A stretch of 55,214 nt of DNA from CAZIMM01 sp964540415 (lineage in GTDB: Bacteria > Bacillota > Clostridia > Oscillospirales > Acutalibacteraceae). The notes beneath the pieces were generated by a model. That model worked only from the letters and a program-made list of their open reading frames with translations. It did no database searches and was not told where the DNA came from. Below, in pieces: positions 34,362-42,372 of this stretch. Positions within the stretch are counted from its first letter, which is position 1, and each line of letters opens with the position of its first letter. The stretch covers positions 1 to 55,214 of the forward strand of contig CAZIMM010000006.1 of NCBI GenBank assembly GCA_964540415.1, read 5' to 3'. The position numbers were made by a program, and so were the translations under genes.

Positions 34362-34667
34362 TCAGCCTTTCAGATTTCTCAAATTGCGAACATCGAGGCT
34401 GCCGTATTTTTTGTAAAGTCCGACGGCAACTCCGGCGGCAACAAGGGTGACAACAACCTCAATAACAATAATTGTCACAATAAAGGACTGCGAAAGAGCC
34501 ATGTTGCCGTTTATATATCCGGCAAACACAAAAAACAGCGTTACCGCCTTCATGGAAAGCTCCATTCCGATGATGATTTTGAGCATATGATATGTCCTGA
34601 TCAGGCAAAAGCACCCGGCAAGGATCATCATCAGTCCGGCTGTGAGAACTGCAGTTTCAAAGTTCAT
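34362..34667 (-). CDS. Membrane subunit NuoK/MrpC-like
   Basis: A 101-residue, three-helix subunit. Both membrane glutamates used for proton transfer in NuoK are present: one in IIIGMELSMKAV (helix 2) and one in IIVIEVVVTLVAAGVAVGLY (helix 3), in the usual order. I choose the ATG at 34667 because GGAGGG precedes it by 9 nt and the product then has normal NuoK length; a 125-residue reading from further upstream overlaps the previous gene and adds a non-family sequence. The ATG overlaps the stop of the NuoJ-like gene. Confidence 0.92.
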   Translation of the reverse strand: MNFETAVLTAGLMMILAGCFCLIRTYHMLKIIIGMELSMKAVTLFFVFAGYINGNMALSQSFIVTIIVIEVVVTLVAAGVAVGLYKKYGSLDVRNLRNLKG

Positions 34668-35155
34668 GACTTTTTTCCCTCCTTGAGCAACACGGCAACG
34701 GCGGTGCCGCCCGTGAGCATAACGATAATCTGTCCCCACATATCTGCCTGACGGCTGCTCCAGAAAAGCTCACTGAAGCTGTCGGCGGAAGGCGGAGCGG
34801 CGGAAATCCTGAAGTGAATTGCCATTGCACCGGCAATGAGCAGAGCACCTGAGGCAATCATCAGCACCGGCAGCGGAATTGTACGCCTTATGTCGTCATA
34901 TTCGCGGCGGACATCTGATTTTTTGTCGTGCGACAGACTGATGCAGCTGATAAAAATGACGGTAATCAGCCCGGAGCATACCGACAGCTCAAACATTGCC
35001 GCCCAGGGAGCACCGAGGAGATACATTATCATGCTGAGTGCTGCGCTAGCTATTGCAAGGCATATGGCGTTGCGGATAATGCTACGCAGCATAACCGCAA
35101 GAACCGAAAATACAATCATAACAGACAGGCATATGCAAACATAAAACTGTGTCAC
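34664..35155 (-). CDS. Membrane subunit NuoJ-like (complex I subunit 6 / MrpB-type)
   Basis: A 163-residue membrane protein with five hydrophobic segments. The part MLRSIIRNAICLAIASAALSMIMYLLGAPWAAMFELSVCSGLITVIFIS resembles NuoJ helix 3, whose pi-bulge helps gate proton flow in complex I (NuoJ also has a conserved Glu/Gly-rich VGAI segment here seen as ELSVCSGLI). A cytoplasmic loop with a DKKSDVRREYDD stretch follows. The start is a GTG at 35155 with GGGGGTG upstream. It lies between the antiporter genes and the NuoK-like gene, as in nuoJ-nuoK pairs. Confidence 0.82.
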   Translation of the reverse strand: MTQFYVCICLSVMIVFSVLAVMLRSIIRNAICLAIASAALSMIMYLLGAPWAAMFELSVCSGLITVIFISCISLSHDKKSDVRREYDDIRRTIPLPVLMIASGALLIAGAMAIHFRISAAPPSADSFSELFWSSRQADMWGQIIVMLTGGTAVAVLLKEGKKS

Positions 35156-35170
35156 TTTCTCACACCCCCT

Positions 35171-36631
35171 TTATATAATGCCTGCGCTTTGCAAGAAGAT
35201 AAGCGCGGCAGGGAACAGAAGTCCCGCTCCGACGGTGGCGGCTGTGAGCAGAATTTCAACCAGACGCACACTCCCGCCGATTTCAACGACATTTTCATAT
35301 TCCTGCGGGGTTTTTCCGAAGAAAACGTGCCGCTGCAGACGCAGAAAATAGACTGAGGTGAATATGCTCATGCACAGAGCGGCAGCGGCACAACCGCGGG
35401 CGTTTGCAGTCCACAGTGAAAGCACAATTAGGAGCTTGCTCCAGAATCCGCACAGCGGAGGTATGCCCGCAGTTGAAAGGAAGGCAATAACGGACGAAAA
35501 CGCTGTGACAGGCATTTTGTTTTCAAGTCCGCCGAGGGTTTCAATGTCCAGCGTACCCGTCTGCTCATGTATTGCGGCGGCGTTGGCGAACAGGGTAGAT
35601 TTAAAAACTGCGTGGCTGAACACATGGGCGAGTGCCGCGACGAGACCGAGGGTTGTGTGCGAGCTCAAGCCGAGGATGATGTAACCCATCTGGCTGACAC
35701 TCGAATAGGCGACAACGCGCTTGAAATGATTCTGCTTTGCAGCGAGCACCGCGCCGATGATAATTGTGAGCAAGCCGATAACTCTGTAAGTGAGTCGCAC
35801 AGCCTCAACATTGCCGAACAACTTCTGAATGACAATCAGGCCGTATATGCCGGCTGTTTTGATGACGATTCCGCTGAGCAGGACGGATATCGCGGTGTCG
35901 GCGCTCTGGTGGGCATCGGGAAGCCAGCTGTGGAAAGGCACCGCGCCCGCCTTGACGCAAAAACCGGAAATGAGCAATATGATTGAAGCATAAGTCAGTG
36001 CTTTGTGTGAGGAATCCGCACCGTTCAGCAGGAAGTCACCGACATCCTCAAAACGCAGACTGCCGGTCTGCATGAACAGCATGGAGAGCCCGAGAAGGAT
36101 GAAGACTACGCCCAGAGCCGAAAGCACCAGGTATTTGAACGAGCCCTCAAGCCCCGCGCGGGAGCGGAACATGGCAATCATAACAAAGCTTGAAATGCCG
36201 GTTATTTCGAGAAAAACATAGAGGCTGAACAGGTCCGACACCATCACCATGCCGTTCATGCCGAGCATCAGGCACATGAGCAAATCAACATACGCATTTC
36301 TTTTTGAATCAATCGTTTTGATTGCTATCATTACAGACACAAAGACGACCAAGCCGATGCAAATCAAAAAGAACAGCGTCATGCGGCTGATGCGGAAAAA
36401 ATCGTCTCCGGAATCGGACAAAGAAAGCAGACCGAAGGTCAGGCTCGACGTGCCCGAACAATAAAAATATATCATTTCCGCAAAGGCAAGAGCCATTTGC
36501 GCAACCGCAACGGCACCTGTGAGGAAGAAGCAGATTTTACCGGCGGCTTTTCGCGGAAGAATGTTGTTTATCACGAGAGCCGCAAGCGGAATAAGCATGA
36601 AAAACTGAGCCTCATAACCCAAAAAGGACAT
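35171..36631 (-). CDS. Antiporter-type hydrogenase subunit, NuoN/MrpD-like
   Basis: A 486-residue multi-pass subunit of the ion-translocating membrane arm. The charged helix residues are kept: Glu in FLEITGISSF, Lys in GFCVKAGAVPFHSWLPDAHQ, Lys in SGIVIKTAGIYGL and Lys in FSHAVFKSTLF. PFHSWLPDAH is the family signature. It is the third of three such genes in the operon and lies next to the NuoJ-K-A block. Whether it moves H+ or Na+ cannot be told from sequence. AAAGGTGG precedes the ATG by 9 nt. Confidence 0.93.
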   Translation of the reverse strand: MSFLGYEAQFFMLIPLAALVINNILPRKAAGKICFFLTGAVAVAQMALAFAEMIYFYCSGTSSLTFGLLSLSDSGDDFFRISRMTLFFLICIGLVVFVSVMIAIKTIDSKRNAYVDLLMCLMLGMNGMVMVSDLFSLYVFLEITGISSFVMIAMFRSRAGLEGSFKYLVLSALGVVFILLGLSMLFMQTGSLRFEDVGDFLLNGADSSHKALTYASIILLISGFCVKAGAVPFHSWLPDAHQSADTAISVLLSGIVIKTAGIYGLIVIQKLFGNVEAVRLTYRVIGLLTIIIGAVLAAKQNHFKRVVAYSSVSQMGYIILGLSSHTTLGLVAALAHVFSHAVFKSTLFANAAAIHEQTGTLDIETLGGLENKMPVTAFSSVIAFLSTAGIPPLCGFWSKLLIVLSLWTANARGCAAAALCMSIFTSVYFLRLQRHVFFGKTPQEYENVVEIGGSVRLVEILLTAATVGAGLLFPAALIFLQSAGII

Positions 36632-36647
36632 ATCTGTTCACCACCTT

Positions 36648-38528
36648 TCAGACTGATGCAATAAAGAACACTGCCGCGATAATCAGCACACCTGCCAGAA
36701 CAGCCGCAAGATATCTTGAAAGCAAGCCGTTGTCAACGCGGTGAAGCACGTTCTCTGCAAGGCCGACTGCCGAGGGCACGAACTTGTCATAAACAAAGCT
36801 GACTGCGCTTTCGATTTTTACGCATACAAACGAAAACCCGCTCACAAGCTTTGTCAGATAATTGTACGGGTCGAATTTACCCGCTTCGGCAAGTGAATAA
36901 ATCCGATGGAGAACAGGCGCATAGTGGATATGGTCTGCGGCGTTAATCGGTTTTCCGCTTTTCCTGCAGCCGAAAATATGGTCGGCGACGGCAAGCAGCA
37001 GAACAAAAACCGAAACGGCAACAAGAAGAACGGAGGATGGCAGACCGCCGTGCTTTTCCGCCGAACCTGTAACCTCGGCAAACCATCCGTTCACCGGCAG
37101 AGTGTTAAAAACACCGAACAGCACGCAAAGCGCGGAGAGAAGGCACACAGGAGCTTTGAGGGCAAGTCCTTTTTCGTCGACGCGCGTCACACCTTCGGGA
37201 AGCTGTTCCTTGCCGGAAAAAGCGGCACGACCCATTTTGAGGAAGGAGACTGCCGTCATGAACGCTCCGACAAGCGCACAGGCATAAAAAATGCCGCCCA
37301 AGACACCGCCGGTTTCCAATGCGGAATCAAAAATCAGCTCTTTGGAGAAAAATCCGTTGAACGGGGGAACTCCGGCAATTGAAAGTCCGCATACAGTGAA
37401 GCACACGGCGGTGACAGGCATCTTTTTACCGAGACCGGAGAACTTGCGCAAATCCGTTGTGCCGAGCTTTTGCTCGATTATGCCGGCAATCATGAACAGC
37501 GCACTTTTGTAAACAACGTTGTTGAGCATATGGAACAGTCCGCCCTGAATACCCACGGGGAGTGCTGAGCCGATTCCGAGCACCATATAGCCTACCTGAC
37601 TGATCGCGTGGTAGGACAGCAGCTTTTTCATGTCCTTCTGAATGAGTGCCATTGCAACTCCGCAAACGAGCGTGACTGCACCGATTGCCATAATTGTCAG
37701 GCTTGCGGCACTGCCAGGAGTGACGGCGTAAACATTGGTTATAACCCTCACCGCAAGATATATGCCCAACAGCTTTTCAAGTGCTCCGGGGAATGCAGCC
37801 ATGAACGGAATCGGAGCGCTTTGTGACGCCTCCGGTATCCAGCTGTGGAAGGGCATACAGCCCGCCTTGCCCAACGCACCGAGCATGAGGCAAATGAAGC
37901 CCGCAAAGCCGATGCCGTCAAGCGGAATGGCGGACATTTCGCTGATTTTCGATGTGCCTGCAACATTCACCGTGATGATTATGCCGAGCATCAGCAGCAA
38001 ATCAGCCGTGCCGGAGAGAGTGAGCGCCTTGAGAGCCGCGCGGTAATTCCTGCTGTTGCCGATGAGCAGTGTGCCGAACAGTGTGCACAGCAGACCCTCC
38101 CAGAAGAACAGCATTGTGCTCAGCGAGTCGCACAGGAAAGCACCGTTGAGCATTGACAGGCTGACAAACATATAAAACAAAAACAAACCGCTGCTGTTTT
38201 TGCCTTTGAGCCAGACCGCACCGTACAGGGTGACAAAGGTAAAGGCGCAGGAGGTCAAAAAGAGGAAAAGAGCAGAATAGGGGAAAACGCACAGGTCAAG
38301 CCCCATTCCGAAAGGCCCGAATGCCAGTGATGTTGAAAATTCTCCGCCGCCGAAATAAAGGCAGGTGCAGACAATGAGGTTTGCAATCGAGCCTGCCGCA
38401 ACTGCAGCAAGAGTTGGGATATGTTTTTTTCTGAACACGAGCATGAGCAGAGCAAAGAACAACGGGAGCATCACGGTGAAGGCGAGCAAATTCTGCCCGC
38501 GTGACAAAAATTCACAAACAGTGTTCAT
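36648..38528 (-). CDS. Antiporter-type hydrogenase subunit, NuoL-like (long form)
   Basis: A 626-residue subunit, the longest of the three antiporter-like proteins. It has Glu in FFWEGLLCTLFG, Lys in LGALGKAGCMPFHSWIPEASQ, Lys in FPGALEKLLGIYL and Lys in LNNVVYKSALFMIAG. After the 14-helix core it has an extra C-terminal region of about 130 residues, with a KFDPYNYLTK stretch and a last hydrophobic helix. This recalls the lateral-helix extension of NuoL or the HyfB/HycC tail. The start is the ATG at 38528 with GGAGGTG 8 nt upstream; it is 1 nt after the stop of the preceding gene. Confidence 0.93.
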   Translation of the reverse strand: MNTVCEFLSRGQNLLAFTVMLPLFFALLMLVFRKKHIPTLAAVAAGSIANLIVCTCLYFGGGEFSTSLAFGPFGMGLDLCVFPYSALFLFLTSCAFTFVTLYGAVWLKGKNSSGLFLFYMFVSLSMLNGAFLCDSLSTMLFFWEGLLCTLFGTLLIGNSRNYRAALKALTLSGTADLLLMLGIIITVNVAGTSKISEMSAIPLDGIGFAGFICLMLGALGKAGCMPFHSWIPEASQSAPIPFMAAFPGALEKLLGIYLAVRVITNVYAVTPGSAASLTIMAIGAVTLVCGVAMALIQKDMKKLLSYHAISQVGYMVLGIGSALPVGIQGGLFHMLNNVVYKSALFMIAGIIEQKLGTTDLRKFSGLGKKMPVTAVCFTVCGLSIAGVPPFNGFFSKELIFDSALETGGVLGGIFYACALVGAFMTAVSFLKMGRAAFSGKEQLPEGVTRVDEKGLALKAPVCLLSALCVLFGVFNTLPVNGWFAEVTGSAEKHGGLPSSVLLVAVSVFVLLLAVADHIFGCRKSGKPINAADHIHYAPVLHRIYSLAEAGKFDPYNYLTKLVSGFSFVCVKIESAVSFVYDKFVPSAVGLAENVLHRVDNGLLSRYLAAVLAGVLIIAAVFFIASV

Positions 38529-38529
38529 T

Positions 38530-39948
38530 TCACAGCACCTCCGTAACAAGCTCCGCGAGCCGTGAGGGAAGGAAAATCAAAAAGCCGAGCACAAGCGCGA
38601 GAGCGCCGAGCGTGAGCACTCCTCCGACCATGCACGGCGTGCCCTCCTTCGCGTCCGGAAAGGTTTGCTCGCCGAGAAACACCTTGACAAAAAGCCTGGT
38701 GAGATACATAACCGTCATCACAGCTCCGGCAATGAAAACTGCGCCCAGCACGGGATGACCCGCGGACACAATTCCGTCAATAACAAGATATTTTGCAAAG
38801 AACCCGGAAAACGGCGGTATACCCATAACGGACAGTGCGCACAGCACATATGCAACGGCGGTTTTCGGCATTGTTTTGATGAGCCCGCCCATCTTTGTCA
38901 TGTCCTTTGTGTGCACGTTGTGTTCAACTATGCCGCAGCATAAGAACAATCCGCCCTTTGCAATGCTGTGCGCGAGAATGTAAAGAAGGCCGCCGACAAT
39001 GCCGGCCTTGTTGCCGCAGGACAGCCCGAGAAGGATGAATGCCAGCTGGCTGATTGTGGAATAGGCGACAACCCGCTTTATGTCCGTTGCCTTGAAAGCA
39101 GCTCCGGCGCTGATAAGGGCGCTGACAGCAGCGATAACCGGCACGGCAAGCGTGAAAGCCTTGTCAATGTCAAAGGTGAGGATGAACAGCCGTGCATATG
39201 CGAAAACGCCGATTTTAACAAGCACGGCGGCATGCAGCAGGGATGTGACGGGAGAGGGTGCGACACCCGCGTCCGGCAGCCAGCTGTGCAGAGGAAAGGT
39301 TGCGGATTTTGAAAGAATACCGCAAAGAATGAGCGCTACAGCCCATGACGGAGCACTCTTGCCGACAAGCTGTGTGAGTTCAAACGTGCCGTATTCTCCG
39401 TAAATACCGAGGAAGCCGACAAGCATAAAAAGTGCGCCGAGCACAGTGACAATAAATGCCTTGTTTGCCCTGCGAACGGTGATTTCCTCACGGTAAAAAC
39501 CGATGAGCCGCCAGCAGCAAAGAGAAGAGATCTCCCAGAAGGTGTAAATCGCAATGAGGTTTGTCGAATAAACAAGCCCCATCATTGTTCCGATGAACAG
39601 CGTGACCATCATGTAATATTCATTTTGGTGCCGGTATTCACTGATATAGCCGAAGGAGTAGATGATGATTATGCAGCTCACCAACGATGCGGTGAGAGCC
39701 ATGAAGACCGCAAGTGCATCCGCCGTGAAGCCGAAAGAAAGCCCAAGCGGGAGCTGCAAAGACCCGGTTGACAGTGTATGTCCGTTGAGAAGCGAAACAA
39801 GCGCGCACAGCGAACAGACAAACGATGTCAAAACAAAAGTGAGCGCAGCACCGTTTCGCAACTTTTCGTTGATTCTTCCGAGAAGGGGAAGAAGAAAAGC
39901 TCCGAAAAAGGGAACTGCAATTCCGGCTGCAAGTATATAATTGCTCAT
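38530..39948 (-). CDS. Antiporter-type hydrogenase subunit, NuoM/MrpD-like; first gene of the hydrogenase operon
   Basis: A 472-residue multi-pass subunit. It keeps Glu in FWEISSLCCW, Lys in CGILSKSATFPLHSWLPDAGVAP, Lys in LLHAAVLVKIGVFAYARL and Lys in LAHSIAKGGLF, so the proton path looks intact. SPVTSLLHAAVLVKIG is the strongly conserved NuoL/M motif. It opens the eleven-gene structural operon behind a promoter at 40011-40038; the leader is about 55 nt. The ribosome site (GCAGG) is moderate. Confidence 0.93.
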   Translation of the reverse strand: MSNYILAAGIAVPFFGAFLLPLLGRINEKLRNGAALTFVLTSFVCSLCALVSLLNGHTLSTGSLQLPLGLSFGFTADALAVFMALTASLVSCIIIIYSFGYISEYRHQNEYYMMVTLFIGTMMGLVYSTNLIAIYTFWEISSLCCWRLIGFYREEITVRRANKAFIVTVLGALFMLVGFLGIYGEYGTFELTQLVGKSAPSWAVALILCGILSKSATFPLHSWLPDAGVAPSPVTSLLHAAVLVKIGVFAYARLFILTFDIDKAFTLAVPVIAAVSALISAGAAFKATDIKRVVAYSTISQLAFILLGLSCGNKAGIVGGLLYILAHSIAKGGLFLCCGIVEHNVHTKDMTKMGGLIKTMPKTAVAYVLCALSVMGIPPFSGFFAKYLVIDGIVSAGHPVLGAVFIAGAVMTVMYLTRLFVKVFLGEQTFPDAKEGTPCMVGGVLTLGALALVLGFLIFLPSRLAELVTEVL

Positions 39949-40010
39949 AAAATCGACCTGCCTGTCAGCGGCAAAAACTATGCCGTGTGTTCGTGAAAAA
40001 TGTTACGACA

Positions 40011-40038
40011 ATTCTATCACTTAAGTGTGAAAAATCAA
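40011..40038 (-). promoter_or_regulatory. Putative hydrogenase operon promoter with a palindrome in its spacer
   Basis: On the minus strand, TTGATT (40033-40038), a 16-nt spacer and TAGAAT (40011-40016). The spacer contains the perfect palindrome CACTTAAGTG (40018-40027), a candidate operator. It lies in the 131-bp gap after hypE. Confidence 0.55.
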
Positions 40039-40079
40039 TACATATTAAAAATTTAACAATGTTTATAAATGTCAAATAA

Positions 40080-41078
40080 TCAGCAAATGCGGGGAAGAAT
40101 TTCGCCGTCCGGCAAAACAATTCGTCGTAATGTGCCGATATCTGTCAAAGCATATATATGGCCGATGCCCTTTTCCGCAAAGCCGATAATTGCCGCGTTG
40201 CGCCCGTCGGGGTGATTGCGGAGAGCCCGGAGGAGCTTGTCCGCATCGCTTTTTGCCGTGCTCATCAGAATAACACCCTCGTTGGCAATGAACAGGGGGT
40301 CAAGTCCGAGCAGCTCGCAAATCCCGTTGACGTTGTCGCTTACGGGCAGCTTTTCCTGCTCAACGGTGATGTCGGTTTCTCTTCCCGCCCACTCGTCGAG
40401 GGTTGCCGCCACGCCGCCCCGCGTCGGGTCTCGCATCGCATGAATTTCCGCACCGCAGGCAAGCGCCGCGTTAATCAGCGAGGCAAGAGGCTTTGCGTCG
40501 CTTTCCGGCACCGGGGAAAAATCCATTCCGGTGCGCGCTGCCATGATTGCCGTGCCGTGGCGCGCAATCGGTGCGGTGCAGATTATCACGTCGCCCGGCA
40601 GTACTTTCTGCACAAGAGGCTTTCTGCCTCCAGGAAACAGACCGACTCCGGAGGTGTTGATGAAAATGCCGTCCGCGCAGCCCTTTTCAACAACCTTTGT
40701 GTCCCCGGTGACAATCCTGACTCCCGCCGCCTTCGCGGTTTTCGCCATTGAAAAAGCTATTTTTTTGAGCATTTCAATTTCAAATCCGGTTTCAATGACC
40801 ATTCCGCAGGTCAGATACTTCGGTACAGCACCGCTCACAGCAAGGTCGTTGACAGTGCCGCTCACAGCAAGCGAGCCGATGTCGCCGCCGGGGAAAAAGA
40901 GGGGATTGACTACGAAGCTGTCCGTTGTGATTGCAACTTCTTCAGCGCCCGTGCAAACTGCGGAATCTCCGAGCTCGGCGAGAGTGTCGTTTGCAAAAGC
41001 GGGGAGAAAGATGTTTTCAACCAGTTCACGGTAAAGTCTGCCGCCGGAGCCGTGAGCAAGAGTAATTCTGTCGTCCAT
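40080..41078 (-). CDS. hypE: Hydrogenase maturation protein HypE
   Basis: Converts the carbamoyl group delivered by HypF to a thiocyanate on its C-terminal cysteine, supplying the CN ligands of the NiFe site. The 332 residues end with the required PRIC. An AIR-synthase-like fold is seen: LAHGSGGRLYRELV, TITTDSFVVNPLFFPGGDIGSLAVSGTVNDL and RDPTRGGVAATLDEWA. I start it at the ATG at 41078 (MDDRITLAHGSGG) with AAGGTGG 5 nt upstream; earlier in-frame codons overlap hypD and add non-family residues. Confidence 0.95.
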   Translation of the reverse strand: MDDRITLAHGSGGRLYRELVENIFLPAFANDTLAELGDSAVCTGAEEVAITTDSFVVNPLFFPGGDIGSLAVSGTVNDLAVSGAVPKYLTCGMVIETGFEIEMLKKIAFSMAKTAKAAGVRIVTGDTKVVEKGCADGIFINTSGVGLFPGGRKPLVQKVLPGDVIICTAPIARHGTAIMAARTGMDFSPVPESDAKPLASLINAALACGAEIHAMRDPTRGGVAATLDEWAGRETDITVEQEKLPVSDNVNGICELLGLDPLFIANEGVILMSTAKSDADKLLRALRNHPDGRNAAIIGFAEKGIGHIYALTDIGTLRRIVLPDGEILPRIC

Positions 41079-41088
41079 AATAACCACC

Positions 41089-42147
41089 TTAGCCGTATTT
41101 GAATTGTGCCGAGCAGCTTCCCTCGGACGAAACCATGCAAGGGCCGAGCGGATGTCCGGGAGTGCAGAAGGTTTTGAAATTGGCGCACTGCTGCGGAGAT
41201 TTTTCACCCCGGAGAATTGAAGAACAAATACAGCCCGGCGGGTCTTTCTCGTTCGATGCTTTTATGTCAAAGCGCTTTCGGGCGTCAAAAAACGAATAAC
41301 TTTCGCGCAGTGCCAATCCGCTCCCGGCAATGCTCCCGAGCCCGCGCCAGAGAGCGTCACACGGTTCAAAATAATCATTGATGAGAGCTTTCGCCGTCGG
41401 GTTGCCGCGGGAAGTGACAACCCGTGGATACATATTCACACACTCGTTTTTGCCTCGGCTGAGCAGTGAACATATTTTGAGAACGGACACAAGAATGTCG
41501 TAGGGCTCAAAGCCGGAAATCACAGCCGGCATATGCAGCTTTTCCGGTATGAAGCCGAATTCGTCACTGCCGGTGATTGCGGCAACGTGTCCGGGACAGA
41601 GCAGTGCGGATATCCGGGTTTGCCCACTGCCCAGAAGTGAGGTGATTGCAGCAGGCATAGTCTTGTGCGAGCAGAGCACAGAGAGATTTTTTATATTGTT
41701 GTTCAGAGCAAATTCAATCAGTGCCGCGGTGTGCGCACCGGTGGTTTCAAAGCCCACCGCGAAAAAGACAAACTGCTTTTCGGGCTGCAGAAGGGCGGCA
41801 CGAGCCGCATCGAGAGGTGAGAGTGCAAGCCTGACATCCGCACCGCTTTCACGTGCTGAGGACAAGCTCCCGGCGGAGCAGGGAACACGCATCATGTCGC
41901 CGCAGCAAAAAACCGTGACGCCGCTTTCGGCAAGTGAAACTGCCGCAGAAACGTCGCCGGAGTGTGTTACGCAGACAGGGCAGCCGGGTCCCGACACAAA
42001 CGTGATGTTTTCGGGAAGCAGAGCTTTCAGCCCGGATTGTGCGATGGCGGCCGTATGTGTGCCGCAGACCTCCATAATCTTGGTTTCCCCGATGCCGTCC
42101 GACAGTCTTGCGATTTCCCGTGTGACGCGGCTTATTTCATCCCTCAT
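41089..42147 (-). CDS. hypD: Hydrogenase maturation protein HypD
   Basis: A [4Fe-4S] scaffold protein which, with HypC, assembles the Fe(CN)2CO unit. About 352 residues with the conserved motifs MEVCGTHTAAIAQSG, GPGCPVCVTH (redox cysteines), GFETTGAHTAA and ISGFEPYDIL, and the C-terminal cluster ligands PPGCICSSILRG, FKTFCTPGHPLGPCMVSSEGSC. The start is either the ATG at 42147 or the one at 42153, both inside the last codons of hypC, so translation is coupled. Confidence 0.95.
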   Translation of the reverse strand: MRDEISRVTREIARLSDGIGETKIMEVCGTHTAAIAQSGLKALLPENITFVSGPGCPVCVTHSGDVSAAVSLAESGVTVFCCGDMMRVPCSAGSLSSARESGADVRLALSPLDAARAALLQPEKQFVFFAVGFETTGAHTAALIEFALNNNIKNLSVLCSHKTMPAAITSLLGSGQTRISALLCPGHVAAITGSDEFGFIPEKLHMPAVISGFEPYDILVSVLKICSLLSRGKNECVNMYPRVVTSRGNPTAKALINDYFEPCDALWRGLGSIAGSGLALRESYSFFDARKRFDIKASNEKDPPGCICSSILRGEKSPQQCANFKTFCTPGHPLGPCMVSSEGSCSAQFKYG

Positions 42148-42367
42148 CTGCATACCCCACGATTTCGTCAACAAGCTCTTTTAATTCCTTGCCGGCCTCC
42201 TCGTCAAGAAGCTGTATGACAAAGCCCGCGTGAACAAGCGCCATGTCGCCGATTTTCGCTTCCGGAACAAGACGCAGGGAAGCTGTCGCCGTCACTCCGC
42301 TGTAGTCTATAACGGCGGAATCCGCATTCTCAATTTTAATGATTCTTCCCGGTATTGCAAGGCACAT
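42137..42367 (-). CDS. hypC: Hydrogenase maturation chaperone HypC
   Basis: A 76-residue chaperone that carries the iron centre from HypD to the large subunit through its N-terminal cysteine. I choose the ATG at 42367 because it gives MCLAIPGRI, in which Cys2 becomes the essential N-terminal residue after Met removal; a start three codons earlier would block this. GDMALVHAGFVIQLLDEEAG is the normal HypC beta-barrel end. It lies 5 nt after hypF and overlaps hypD. Confidence 0.95.
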   Translation of the reverse strand: MCLAIPGRIIKIENADSAVIDYSGVTATASLRLVPEAKIGDMALVHAGFVIQLLDEEAGKELKELVDEIVGYADEG

Positions 42368-42372
42368 AAAAA

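Noticed and set aside
40047..40075. Minus-strand TTGACA near the end of hypE as a hydrogenase promoter
   Set aside because: No acceptable -10 element at 16-18 nt; the TTGATT/TAGAAT pair downstream fits better.
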